DNA of 49,587 bases from contig JABWCO010000007.1 in assembly GCA_013360185.1 (NCBI GenBank), positions 1 to 49,587 of the forward strand, read 5' to 3'. The stretch is from Bdellovibrio sp. (lineage in GTDB: Bacteria > Bdellovibrionota > Bdellovibrionia > Bdellovibrionales > Bdellovibrionaceae). How positions within the stretch are numbered: the first letter of the stretch is position 1; every line of letters begins with the position of its first letter. Of the stretch, positions 16,383-24,576 are shown in pieces. The notes beneath the pieces are model-generated. The model did no database searches. It saw only the letters and a list, made by a program, of their open reading frames with translations, and was not told the DNA's origin. The translations under genes were made by a program, and so were the position numbers.

Positions 16383-16961
16383 ATGACACCACTTGTTCTG
16401 GCATCAGAGTCACCACGTCGTCGCGAACTTCTTACCGCAGCCGGTTTTGTCTTTGACGTGGTACCTGTTAAAGTATCGGAAATTCCTAACAAAAACCTGA
16501 ATGTGAATGAGCAGATTTTAGATATTGCTAGACGTAAGGCCCGGGCCGCATTTGCCCACCTTAAGTCCAGCCGCAGCGACCCTTTTCGTGTCTTAGCCGC
16601 TGATACCGAAGTGATTTTTGGTGATGCCCCCTTAGGTAAACCCCAAGATGAGGCCGACGCCTATCGGATTCTAAGACTTTTGTCGGGAAACTTTCATGAA
16701 GTGATCACCGCGGTTTGCATCATCGACAGCACCTCGACCAAGGAACTGTCTCAGAGTGAGATCACGCAGGTACACTTTCGCAAGCTTTCTAACGAGGAAA
16801 TCTGGACCTATATAAAAACGGGCGAACCCATGGACAAGGCCGGAGCCTATGGCATCCAGGGCCAAGGGGGAAAATTGATCGACCGCTTCGAGGGCCCTTT
16901 CGATAACGTCGTCGGTTTACCGGTCGATTTAGTCAAAAAAATGCTGGCACAGTTTTCATAA
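16383..16961 (+). CDS. maf: Maf/YhdE-family nucleotide pyrophosphatase
   Basis: The 192 aa cytosolic enzyme belongs to the Maf family, which hydrolyses dTTP, UTP or modified nucleotides to monophosphates. The N-terminal LASESPRRRELLTAAG (6-21) is the phosphate-binding signature. DTEVIFGDAPLGKP and KAGAYGIQGQGGKLIDRF carry the remaining active-site residues. FDNVVGLPVDLV closes the fold. The start at 16383 puts the signature at the N terminus; the open frame continues upstream to 16212 but there it is antisense to tadC. No good ribosome site is visible, and the promoter must overlap the start of tadC. Maf proteins in some bacteria affect septum formation, and divIVA lies downstream. Confidence 0.93.
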   Translation: MTPLVLASESPRRRELLTAAGFVFDVVPVKVSEIPNKNLNVNEQILDIARRKARAAFAHLKSSRSDPFRVLAADTEVIFGDAPLGKPQDEADAYRILRLLSGNFHEVITAVCIIDSTSTKELSQSEITQVHFRKLSNEEIWTYIKTGEPMDKAGAYGIQGQGGKLIDRFEGPFDNVVGLPVDLVKKMLAQFS

Positions 16962-17114
16962 TGAATTTTAGCAAGGCCCGCATGAAAATGCTTTACGCCA
17001 AAGCAGACTTTTCTGAAATTATTGCTGTCTAATATTTCGACACCACACAATTAGCTGCAGTCGCCGAATATCTCTGCTAATTTACTCCCGATTTAAAAAA
17101 TTTCGGAGGCATTC

Positions 17115-17960
17115 GTGAAGAAGTCGCTCTTTCTTTTAGGTTCATTTTTAACTCTGCAAACCGGCACCGCTTTGGCACAAGCGATGCCCAGTGAAGAACA
17201 AATTATCGCAGAAACCACGGAAATCGGAAGACTCCGAGCTCAAGAACTTTCACGCGAAAACTTTTTCGGCTTATTTTCGCCTTTCAATCGGTGCCGTTAC
17301 GCCATTAAAACTCCTGACAAAGTGACTCGTGGAACTGTCGCTTTAACTTTTGATGATGGTCCGCACCCAACAATAACTCCAAAAATTTTAGATGCACTGA
17401 AAGCACACAGGGCCCAGGCAACTTTTTTTGTAATGGGCGGCAAAATCAAAGGCAACGAAGCCATCCTTCGCCGCATCTTGGATGAAGGCCATCTGCTTGC
17501 AAATCATTCTTACAGTCACAAAAACTTTCACACCGCCAGCTCTTCAGTGAAAGAAAGTGAAGTAGTTTCGACTCATAAATTGTTATCTAATTTTATCCAC
17601 CCGCGCTTTTTCCGTTATCCGTACGGAAATTCAACATGTGACGCCAATACGATGATCGAAAATTTAGGATACAACATCGTGGGCTGGAATATCGACACCT
17701 GCGACTGGGCATTTTCGGATGGCTATCTCAGTGACAAAGAAAATGAAGTCTGTGCAGCGCCGACGTCTTTACGCAGAGACTTTTTCGGGTACGTGCGCCT
17801 GCAAACGCAACGAACTCAGGGAGGCATTTTACTTATGCACGACGTTCACCAAGCAACTGCGGACAATCTTCACAACTTGCTAACCATGTTGGAAAACGAT
17901 GGCTATCGCTTCGTCACCTTGGACGACGTGAACGTCTTCCCACTGTTAAACAAAAGATAA
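17115..17960 (+). CDS. Secreted polysaccharide (peptidoglycan) deacetylase
   Basis: The 281 aa product has a signal peptide (1-21, ending TALA before QAM) and a NodB homology domain. Motif 1 is TFDDGPH (78-84, catalytic D80 and metal D81). Motif 2 is HSYSH (131-135, metal histidines). Motif 3 is RYPYG (167-171), motif 4 is WNIDTCDW (191-198) and motif 5 is LLMHDVH (239-245). All are present, so it should be active. In Bdellovibrio two such enzymes (Bd0468 and Bd3279 in HD100) deacetylate prey peptidoglycan, marking it for destruction. The divIVA neighbourhood suggests this is the Bd0468 orthologue (from memory). GTG start with a GGAGG site at 17105-17109. Confidence 0.9.
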   Translation: MKKSLFLLGSFLTLQTGTALAQAMPSEEQIIAETTEIGRLRAQELSRENFFGLFSPFNRCRYAIKTPDKVTRGTVALTFDDGPHPTITPKILDALKAHRAQATFFVMGGKIKGNEAILRRILDEGHLLANHSYSHKNFHTASSSVKESEVVSTHKLLSNFIHPRFFRYPYGNSTCDANTMIENLGYNIVGWNIDTCDWAFSDGYLSDKENEVCAAPTSLRRDFFGYVRLQTQRTQGGILLMHDVHQATADNLHNLLTMLENDGYRFVTLDDVNVFPLLNKR

Positions 17961-17984
17961 ATTTTCTGCCGATTATTTTTCTTC

Positions 17985-18692
17985 ATGTCCGCAAACTCCG
18001 TGACGCTCGCAAACCCGAGTGTTAACCTCGGGCCCATGGATCTTCAGACTCTCACTAAGCAGTGTGCACCGGCAAAAATTCTGGCAGTTTCAAAGCTGCA
18101 ACCAGAAGACAGGATCCGTGCACTTTATGCGCAAGGGCAACGTCAATTTGGCGAAAATTACGTGCAAGAAGCCTTGGAAAAAATCCAACACTTACAAGAT
18201 TTGCAGATCGAGTGGCACCTGATCGGCAGTTTACAAAAAAATAAAGCGAAGTTTGTGGTGGGTCAGTTTGCGTTGATTCATTCCGTAGACTCTTTAGAAC
18301 TTGCCGAAGTTTTAAGTCGGCAATGCGTGAACAAAAAGGTGTCACAAAACATCTTACTGCAAGTAAACGTAGCCCACGAAGACAGCAAGGGTGGCTTTAC
18401 TCCAAATGCTGTAAAGTCCCTGTGGGGTCAGCTGACGGAGTTACCGCAAATCCATATTCAGGGATTTATGACGATGCCACCATTAACCGAAACGGGTGCC
18501 GAAGTCCGTCCCTACTTTATGGAACTTCGCCACTTAAGGGACGAACTTAAAACAAAAACAAACTTATCCGTACATTCCTTGCAAGAGCTCTCAATGGGCA
18601 CCAGCCATGATTATCCCGTGGCGATCGAAGAAGGAGCAACCATTGTGCGTCTTGGGACTATTTTGTTTGGCGAACGCCCGATGAAAAGGTAG
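17985..18692 (+). CDS. yggS: YggS/PLPBP-family pyridoxal-phosphate homeostasis protein
   Basis: The 235 aa protein is of the single-domain alanine-racemase-fold family that binds pyridoxal 5'-phosphate and buffers B6 and amino-acid pools. K37 in ILAVSKLQPED is the Schiff-base lysine. FGENYVQEALEKI, EWHLIGSLQKNKAKFVV and the C-terminal SMGTSHDYPVAIEEGATIVRLGT are the family's fixed blocks. The start is not certain: neither the ATG at 17985 nor the internal ATG at 18036 has a good ribosome site. The gene lies ahead of proC and divIVA, as ylmE does in the division cluster of many Gram-positives. Confidence 0.93.
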   Translation: MSANSVTLANPSVNLGPMDLQTLTKQCAPAKILAVSKLQPEDRIRALYAQGQRQFGENYVQEALEKIQHLQDLQIEWHLIGSLQKNKAKFVVGQFALIHSVDSLELAEVLSRQCVNKKVSQNILLQVNVAHEDSKGGFTPNAVKSLWGQLTELPQIHIQGFMTMPPLTETGAEVRPYFMELRHLRDELKTKTNLSVHSLQELSMGTSHDYPVAIEEGATIVRLGTILFGERPMKR

Positions 18693-18732
18693 GATTAAAG
18701 ACTAGTACATGAAGTACAGCGTTCGGAGTTAT

Positions 18733-19560
18733 ATGAATCCCCTGTTGAAGACGCAAAAAATTGGATTTATCGGTGCCGGCAATATGGCGCAAGCCATGAT
18801 CAAAGGTCTTATCGAAGGCGGGATTCCCGCAAAAAATATTTTCGCAACAAATCGCTCGGAGGGAAAACTGCTTAAACTGGCAGAGTCCTTTAAAATTAAT
18901 CCCGTTAAATCAAACGGTGAACTTATCGACCAGTGCGAAATCATCATCCTGGCGGTCAAACCGCAGGACCTCTTGGTCGCTTTAGAGCCCGTGACACGTG
19001 CTTTTGACGAACATAAAATTGTTATCAGTGTGGCCGCAGGTATCCGGATGGAAATGTTAGAACGTTATATTCACGAAGCCCGCCTAGCACGGGTGATGCC
19101 GAACACTCCCTCTCTGATTGGTCGAGGCGTGATTGGTTATCTTTTAAATGATGATGACGATGATGCTTTAGACAGCACTGTCGCAGATTTATTTGCTCCT
19201 CTGGGGCGCGTGATCCAGGTAAATGATGAAGATCAGTTTGAGACTTTGATGATTTCTTGCTCTAGCGGCACAGGTTTCGTTTTTGAAATGATGATGTACT
19301 GGCAAGATTGGATTGAGGAACACGGTTTTTCGGCAGAAGAGGCGCAAGTAATGACGATTGAAACTTTCGTTGGCGCCTCCTTACTGGCCGCGCAAGCGCG
19401 CGAGGGCGTTGAAGAGTTGCAGGCCCGCGTGACTTCAAAAAAGGGCGTGACAGCAGCTGGACTTCAGTCCATGCGCGAACTAGAAATTGAACGCGCTTTG
19501 CGTATCAGCTTTGAAAAAGCCGCGATGAGAAACAAAGAAATGGCCCGGGAAATCAAATAG
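18733..19560 (+). CDS. proC: Pyrroline-5-carboxylate reductase
   Basis: The 275 aa enzyme reduces 1-pyrroline-5-carboxylate to proline with NAD(P)H. The Rossmann loop KIGFIGAGNMAQAMIKGL starts near residue 8. IILAVKPQDL and ARVMPNTPSLIGRGV are characteristic, and the C-terminal dimerisation domain ends with TSKKGVTAAGLQSM in place of the common PGGTT-type loop. I chose the ATG at 18733 over one at 18709, because GGAG (18725-18728) is well placed before it and the loop then sits at the usual distance from the N terminus. It runs in the same direction as yggS 40 bases upstream. Confidence 0.94.
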   Translation: MNPLLKTQKIGFIGAGNMAQAMIKGLIEGGIPAKNIFATNRSEGKLLKLAESFKINPVKSNGELIDQCEIIILAVKPQDLLVALEPVTRAFDEHKIVISVAAGIRMEMLERYIHEARLARVMPNTPSLIGRGVIGYLLNDDDDDALDSTVADLFAPLGRVIQVNDEDQFETLMISCSSGTGFVFEMMMYWQDWIEEHGFSAEEAQVMTIETFVGASLLAAQAREGVEELQARVTSKKGVTAAGLQSMRELEIERALRISFEKAAMRNKEMAREIK

Positions 19561-19620
19561 CCTTGCACCTTGCGGGGCAATGACTTTATCCTTAATTCAT
19601 ATTGTTCAAGGAGGAACAAA

Positions 19621-20163
19621 ATGAGAATAACTCCTATCGACATCGCCCATAAATCTTTCGGCAAAAAAATCATGGGTTTGGATACTGATGAAGTCATGGA
19701 TTTTCTTCAGCAAATCGCTTCGCAAATGGAAGCATTGATTCAAGAAAGAAATTCCTTGAAAGAAGCGATCCGCGAAAAAGAACTTTCCTTGTTGGAATAT
19801 AAAGAACGCGATCAAGTTCTTAAAGAAACAATTGCGACGGCATCACAAATGTCAGAGCGCCTACGCCAAGATGCGGATCGCGAAGCCCGCTTGATTATCG
19901 CCGATGCTCAACAAAAATCCGAGATCATCACGCGCGACTCTCGTGACTCCTTGAAAAAAATGTATCAAGAAGTAACGGACTTAAAACGCGCTCGTATGCA
20001 ATTTGAAGCAAACTTGAAAGCTCTGGCTCAAGCTCATTTGTCACTGCTTGAACAAGGCGAAAAATATATGCCACAAATGCAACTTCCGAATCACAACATG
20101 GCAGGAACAGCAGCGCCCACGGCCGCTCGCTCTGCGAATGTCTCTCCGCTTTCTGCGGAATAG
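19621..20163 (+). CDS. divIVA: DivIVA-domain cell pole/division protein
   Basis: The 180 aa cytosolic protein starts with the DivIVA N-terminal domain: MRITPIDIAHKSFGKKIMGL then DTDEVMDFL, which in the family carries the membrane-binding loop. A long coiled coil follows at about 30-150 (EALIQERNSLKEAIREKE onward). The tail is short and Ala/Ser/Pro-rich. DivIVA recognises curved membrane at poles and septa. In B. bacteriovorus the homologue (Bd0464, from memory) controls the shape of progeny cells. The ribosome site AAGGAGGA at 19608-19615 is strong, suggesting good expression. Confidence 0.95.
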   Translation: MRITPIDIAHKSFGKKIMGLDTDEVMDFLQQIASQMEALIQERNSLKEAIREKELSLLEYKERDQVLKETIATASQMSERLRQDADREARLIIADAQQKSEIITRDSRDSLKKMYQEVTDLKRARMQFEANLKALAQAHLSLLEQGEKYMPQMQLPNHNMAGTAAPTAARSANVSPLSAE

Positions 20164-20181
20164 TCCTTCGGACGTCTTTGC

Positions 20182-20463
20182 ATGATAGAATCTATAAAGG
20201 GTGGAGTTCGGCTCCACCTTTTTATTCAGCCGAAGGCATCTAAGAATGAAGTCATTGGGCTTCATAACGGTGAAATCAAAATTAAAATCACAGCCCCACC
20301 GCTTGATGGTCGCGCCAACGAAGGCCTGATTGAATACCTCTCGGATCTATTTGATATTCCAAAACGGGATATTCATTTAGTGAAAGGCGAAACAGGTCGC
20401 CATAAGACCGTAGACATTGCAGGCGTCGAATTGGATGCCGCCCGCGTTCTTTTGAAAGTTTAA
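20182..20463 (+). CDS. yggU: YggU/DUF167 family protein
   Basis: The 93 aa cytosolic protein has the DUF167 core: LFIQPKASKNEVIGLHNGE, IKITAPPLDGRANEGLIEYL, then VKGETGRHKTVDI. It is widely conserved, mostly near yggS/yggT, and its function is not established. It starts 18 bases after divIVA and should share its transcript. Its TAA stop abuts the TAA stop of the convergent barrel-protein gene with no space between. Confidence 0.92.
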   Translation: MIESIKGGVRLHLFIQPKASKNEVIGLHNGEIKIKITAPPLDGRANEGLIEYLSDLFDIPKRDIHLVKGETGRHKTVDIAGVELDAARVLLKV

Positions 20464-21618
20464 TTAACGGCTTTTGCGCTTCTTTTTGGATTTCAATTCG
20501 ATATCAAACTCTGTTTGATCTAATTGCTGTTGCAATTGCTTTTCCTTCACGCGCTTAGGACCGGGTTTTTGCGTGGGCCGGGCCTTAAAGATATCTTGCT
20601 GCACACCATCTGACGTGTCCTCTCGAAACTGATTTACTTTTTTCTCTGATCCTAGCTCCGAGTTGTACATATTCGAACGATACGAGGGTACGGGAGAATC
20701 AATTGGCGCCACTGCGGGCTCTTCGACATAGCCTTCAGTCAGGTCAAAACTATAACGAATCACTCCGCCAGCATGCAAGCCGGCAGCCGAGTTGGAACCC
20801 ATCAACGTCAAACCACCATTTACTTGGATACTCCATTTGGGACTGACCAACCAGGTGACGAAAACTTGCGTATCCATGAGCGACGGATTAATGCCATAAT
20901 ACTTCATAGAGCCCGCGTTGACACCATTGATATATGCGATGCGCGTGGTGGAATTTTTGTCTGTGTCGTCGCTGATACTTTGATAACCGAAAAGCTCGCC
21001 CCCCCAAAGGAAACGATTTTTCTTCATTTGTATGCCGAGTCCCCAAGGCATCAAGAAGGAACGGCCGTCCCCGCGATAGTTATAACCCAACCAGCCATAA
21101 CCTCGCCAAGTTCCGAGATCTTTTTGAAAAATCAATCGAGAGCGGACCTCCAGGACACCTTCGGAATTCAAAACGGTGTCAGATCCTGAATTGACTTTTT
21201 CTGTGGGTAAGACGGCAACGACTTCGGGAATCATTTGAAATAAATCCGAATACATCACAAAATCCAAACCCAAATGCACTTCGCTAAACGAGCTATTCGT
21301 GCGCGTCGCTAAGGAATCTTTGCTTTCCGCATTGGAAACCGTCCCTTGAGCAAACATCGACCACGTCTGACGAGGCATATAACGCGTACCGAAAGTAAAA
21401 TCCAAAGTCTGGAAATAATTGCCGCTGTTTAAGCTTTGACTGCCACCTCCGGAAGAGGGGTAGTTGGCCTCAGATCGAAAGAACTCTGTTCCTGCCTCAA
21501 AGTCCCAGTGATCACGCTTAAATTCTTTGTAATTGTCCCAAGCCAACGCCGGAAGCGAAAAGAAAAGAAGGCTTACACAAGTAGAGGTCAAACGCTGAAG
21601 ATTAATTGCCATTTTCAT
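20464..21618 (-). CDS. Outer-membrane beta-barrel protein with basic C-terminal tail
   Basis: The 384 aa product has a signal peptide (about 1-26, ending PALA before WDN). Residues of about 35-290 show many amphipathic strands with aromatic girdles (FQTLDFTFGTRYMPRQTWSM, then GLDFVMYSDLFQMIP), as in a transporter-like or structural barrel. The last 90 residues are a proline-containing, then lysine-rich tail (TEFDIELKSKKKRKSR), unusual after a barrel and perhaps periplasmic. AGGAAG precedes the ATG. The family is not recognised. Confidence 0.75.
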   Translation of the reverse strand: MKMAINLQRLTSTCVSLLFFSLPALAWDNYKEFKRDHWDFEAGTEFFRSEANYPSSGGGSQSLNSGNYFQTLDFTFGTRYMPRQTWSMFAQGTVSNAESKDSLATRTNSSFSEVHLGLDFVMYSDLFQMIPEVVAVLPTEKVNSGSDTVLNSEGVLEVRSRLIFQKDLGTWRGYGWLGYNYRGDGRSFLMPWGLGIQMKKNRFLWGGELFGYQSISDDTDKNSTTRIAYINGVNAGSMKYYGINPSLMDTQVFVTWLVSPKWSIQVNGGLTLMGSNSAAGLHAGGVIRYSFDLTEGYVEEPAVAPIDSPVPSYRSNMYNSELGSEKKVNQFREDTSDGVQQDIFKARPTQKPGPKRVKEKQLQQQLDQTEFDIELKSKKKRKSR

Positions 21619-21641
21619 AACTTCCTAATATTAACAACCGT

Positions 21642-22859
21642 ATGAGTTCGACATCAAACAAATCACGGCTTGCAATCATCTTTTTCACCGTTTTCCTTTA
21701 TTTAGTAGGCTTTGGTGTAGTCATCCCAATTATCCCAATCCTTAGTCGCAACTTTGGCGCCACTGCGCTTGAAACCGGTTTGTTGCTTTCGGTCTATTCT
21801 TTAATGCAGTTTCTGTTCGCCCCTTTTTGGGGTCGCCTCAGTGATAAACTTGGTCGGCGTCCTATATTGCTGTTCTGCTTAGTCGGAGAAGGCCTTTCTT
21901 ATGTCCTATTTGCTTGGGCCCGCTCTTTGGAATGGCTTTTTATCGCGCGACTCTTAGCTGGCTTCTTTGGTGCCAGTCTTTCGACAGCATCTGCCTATAT
22001 TTCCGACATCACTCCTAAGCACGAACGCTCGAAGGGCATGGCATTGATTGGAGCTGCGTTCGGCCTGGGTTTTGTGGTAGGTCCTGCGTTAGGTGGTGCC
22101 TTCGCCTTATGGGGGCACTCGATCAATCCAGCGCCACACTTTGATACTTCTTTTTCCGCTTATTGGGTCGCGGCTTTGTGTTTCGCCAATTTCTTATTTG
22201 GCTTGAAGTTCCTTAGCGAATCACTGAATGAAAAAAGCGAGTCGGCAGCCAAAAAGAAGCGTTTTTCTTTGCTGTGGCATTACCTAAATTTAAAAACAGT
22301 CGGTCCGTTAATTTTAGTTTTCTTACTTTCTTCACTTGCAATGTCGTCAATGGAAGCGACGCTGATCTTGTTCATGGGAGAAAAATTTCAGTGGACAATC
22401 AAACAAGTCAGCTTTGGCTTTGCTTATATCGGTGTGATCATTGTCTTCACACAAGGTTTTTTGGTGCGTCGTCTTTTGCCAAAGTGGGGCGAGAGAAAAG
22501 TGTTACGCCTAGGTCTTACCCTCTTTGCCCTAGGTCTCACCACGATTGCCGTCTCTGAAAATCTGACTTTCATGGCCATCGCGATGACCTTGTTATCTTT
22601 GGGCAATGGACTTTCGAATCCATCCATCCTGGGTAGTATCAGCTTGCTGACAGATCCCGCAGAACAAGGCGCAACGATGGGAGTCACACAGAGCATGGCT
22701 TCCTTAGGGCGTATCATCGGCCCCGCGCTTGGTGGTTTTTTGTATGGCACAGTCACGATCACCGCACCATTTTGGGCATCGGGTTTGTTAGCATTCCTCG
22801 GATTAGCAGTGGCTTTGGTAATTTATAAATTTATTCCTGAACACGGACGCGTAGGTTAA
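21642..22859 (+). CDS. MFS efflux transporter, TetA/DHA1-like
   Basis: The 405 aa inner-membrane protein has about twelve hydrophobic segments in two halves. Motif A is PFWGRLSDKLGRRPILL (about 62-78), and the drug-exporter motif C is seen as GFVVGPALGGAF. This is typical of proton-coupled DHA1 exporters such as TetA; the substrate cannot be told. The gene is divergent from a barrel-protein gene with only 23 bases between the starts, and has no clear ribosome site. A rhodanese-like gene follows after three bases. Confidence 0.88.
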   Translation: MSSTSNKSRLAIIFFTVFLYLVGFGVVIPIIPILSRNFGATALETGLLLSVYSLMQFLFAPFWGRLSDKLGRRPILLFCLVGEGLSYVLFAWARSLEWLFIARLLAGFFGASLSTASAYISDITPKHERSKGMALIGAAFGLGFVVGPALGGAFALWGHSINPAPHFDTSFSAYWVAALCFANFLFGLKFLSESLNEKSESAAKKKRFSLLWHYLNLKTVGPLILVFLLSSLAMSSMEATLILFMGEKFQWTIKQVSFGFAYIGVIIVFTQGFLVRRLLPKWGERKVLRLGLTLFALGLTTIAVSENLTFMAIAMTLLSLGNGLSNPSILGSISLLTDPAEQGATMGVTQSMASLGRIIGPALGGFLYGTVTITAPFWASGLLAFLGLAVALVIYKFIPEHGRVG

Positions 22860-22862
22860 AAA

Positions 22863-23198
22863 ATGGACTTCAACAGCATCGGATACTTTCAATTTAATAA
22901 CTTGTTACAAAGCCGAATCCCGCTTCTGCTGCTGGTTTTAGACAATGTTGATGTGAAACCATGGTTCAACAGTATGATAAAAATGCACCTTGAAAATATC
23001 ACGATATTTTGTGATCAAGATCGTGTTGTGGTAAGTGTAGAAAACAAAAAAGTCCCTAGTAATTTTGGCATCGTCGTTCTTGATGCCGACGGGACAAAGA
23101 CTCCCACTATTGTTCGACAACTTGAGCAGTTGGGCTTCACGAACGCATATTATGTTAAGGGCGGATTTCAGGGACTATCTGCCGAGCGCGAATCTTAA
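22863..23198 (+). CDS. Rhodanese-fold protein lacking catalytic cysteine
   Basis: The 111 aa product ends like a rhodanese domain: IVVLDADGTKTPTIVRQLEQ, then LGFTNAYYVKGGFQGLS. Where active sulfurtransferases have a C-R-S-G-x-R-S loop after the central strand, this one has DADGTKT, so sulfur transfer is unlikely. The first 60 residues are divergent. It starts three bases after the MFS gene and is probably translated with it; a regulatory or binding role is a guess. Confidence 0.7.
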   Translation: MDFNSIGYFQFNNLLQSRIPLLLLVLDNVDVKPWFNSMIKMHLENITIFCDQDRVVVSVENKKVPSNFGIVVLDADGTKTPTIVRQLEQLGFTNAYYVKGGFQGLSAERES

Positions 23199-23238
23199 AC
23201 TCGGCGCTAAGGTGACCTACAACATACAAAAAAAAAGA

Positions 23239-23265
23239 AACCATTGTTGGTTGCGATTTTTTTTT
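23239..23265 (+). terminator. Possible weak intrinsic terminator
   Basis: A short stem, AACCA (23239-23243) and TGGTT (23248-23252), is followed by a run of nine T at 23257-23265 and preceded by a run of A. It would end the MFS/rhodanese transcript. The stem is weak, so the call is tentative. Confidence 0.35.
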
Positions 23266-23322
23266 GTAGCATTTGAGTGCATTCAAAAAACAAAATAGCT
23301 AACTTTCAACAAGGATGTACTA

Positions 23323-24357
23323 ATGAAAATGTTTTTGACTCAAGTTGTGGCATTGGTTGCCGTGACTTCAGCAGCTCACGCAGGTTCTTTGAATTTGGAC
23401 ATGCGTGCCGACTACAACTCTACAACTTACAAAGACTCTGCAACTGCAGATTCTTCGAAGTTTTACTTCAAAACGGGTCGCCTGGATTACTCCGGAAAAG
23501 CTATGGAAGATCTAAGCTTCCGCGCTCGTATTGCTTTCAACAAGTCTACAACCAGTGGCATTGATGCTTCTCACACAGCAGTGGAGCTTGCATACTTAAC
23601 TCACAAAATGTCTGATAATTTTTCTTTGACTGCAGGTAAATTCAATACCGAATTCGGCGGCTTCGAAGGCGCTACGAGCGGTGCAGACTTGTATATGACT
23701 TCTCCGTTTTACACGCCATCAGGTAACGCTGCTACTTTGCTGGGAACAAAAGATTTACTTTACATGACTGGTGCAAAAGGCACACTGACCTTCGGCGGCA
23801 ACCAAATCCACTTGATGGCTACAAATGAAACAGACACCAAGGCAGGACCAGTAGCCACGCAAAACTCCAACATGTATGGCGTAACTTGGAAAGGGGCTTT
23901 CATGGAAAAAGCTCTTAACTTTATTCTAAGTCACCATATGCTAGCGGGTCCTGTTAAGGACGATAAGCATGCTTATACAGCTGCTGGCGTTATGTGGAAC
24001 TCAGCTCCAGTCGCGATCTCTGTTGATTACTTGATGGGCGAATTCAAAACAGACGCAACTGGATTTAAAGATTCAATGACTTCAATTGTTGCGAAACTTG
24101 CTTATACGGACTTAGAAGGCATTACTCCACGTATCGAGTTCGCATCTTCTGAAGAAAAAATCGGCGGCGCCACTGACAAAACGAACAAGTACACTACTAT
24201 CGGCGCCGTGGTTGAATACAAACCATACAACGATGTGAACTTCCGTTACCACTTGGCGTACAACAACACCAAAGCTGCTTTGGATGGCGTTGCTAATGAC
24301 GCAATTAAAGACGAAGTTGTTGTTGGTGCTCGCATCATGGCTGACTTCTTGAAGTAA
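23323..24357 (+). CDS. Outer-membrane porin-like protein
   Basis: The 344 aa product has a signal peptide (1-20, ending SAAHA before GSL), then about sixteen amphipathic strands rich in Tyr, Thr, Lys and Gly. Examples are KFYFKTGRLDYSGKAMEDL, LTAGKFNTEFGGFEG and VNFRYHLAYNNTKAAL. The GKFNTEFGG stretch resembles the loop-side strand of phosphate-selective (OprO/P-like) porins, but the match is loose. AAGGA lies 8 bases before the ATG. It is monocistronic, with a strong terminator at 24387. Confidence 0.82.
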   Translation: MKMFLTQVVALVAVTSAAHAGSLNLDMRADYNSTTYKDSATADSSKFYFKTGRLDYSGKAMEDLSFRARIAFNKSTTSGIDASHTAVELAYLTHKMSDNFSLTAGKFNTEFGGFEGATSGADLYMTSPFYTPSGNAATLLGTKDLLYMTGAKGTLTFGGNQIHLMATNETDTKAGPVATQNSNMYGVTWKGAFMEKALNFILSHHMLAGPVKDDKHAYTAAGVMWNSAPVAISVDYLMGEFKTDATGFKDSMTSIVAKLAYTDLEGITPRIEFASSEEKIGGATDKTNKYTTIGAVVEYKPYNDVNFRYHLAYNNTKAALDGVANDAIKDEVVVGARIMADFLK

Positions 24358-24386
24358 TAGTTCGATAAAAAATTATCTGCTTTTAC

Positions 24387-24421
24387 AAACCCACATCTTT
24401 AATTAGATGTGGGTTTTTTTA
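24387..24421 (+). terminator. Intrinsic terminator after porin gene
   Basis: A 12-base-pair stem, AAACCCACATCT (24387-24398) and AGATGTGGGTTT (24405-24416), with a six-base loop and a following T-run to 24420. It ends the porin transcript. Confidence 0.93.
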
Positions 24422-24576
24422 TTTTGCCGGACCTAGACGAAAGAGAAGCCGGCACAGAGCGGATGCTGCGATGTTTCATCTAAGGATCTCATCGCCCAAC
24501 CCCCGATTTACCCTACCGAAAGAGCCCCATATTTGATAACCTCTAAGGGCTAAAAACCCTCAGGGAGTCTCTGAAA

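Noticed and set aside
16961-17032. A 23-codon frame whose ATG overlaps the maf stop
   Set aside because: It is very short, with no ribosome site and no features; coupling by TAATG alone is not enough.
24422-24576. Possible T-box or attenuator leader before valS
   Set aside because: No T-box consensus, specifier stem or terminator/antiterminator pair is seen; only a small AGGG/CCCT hairpin near the ribosome site.
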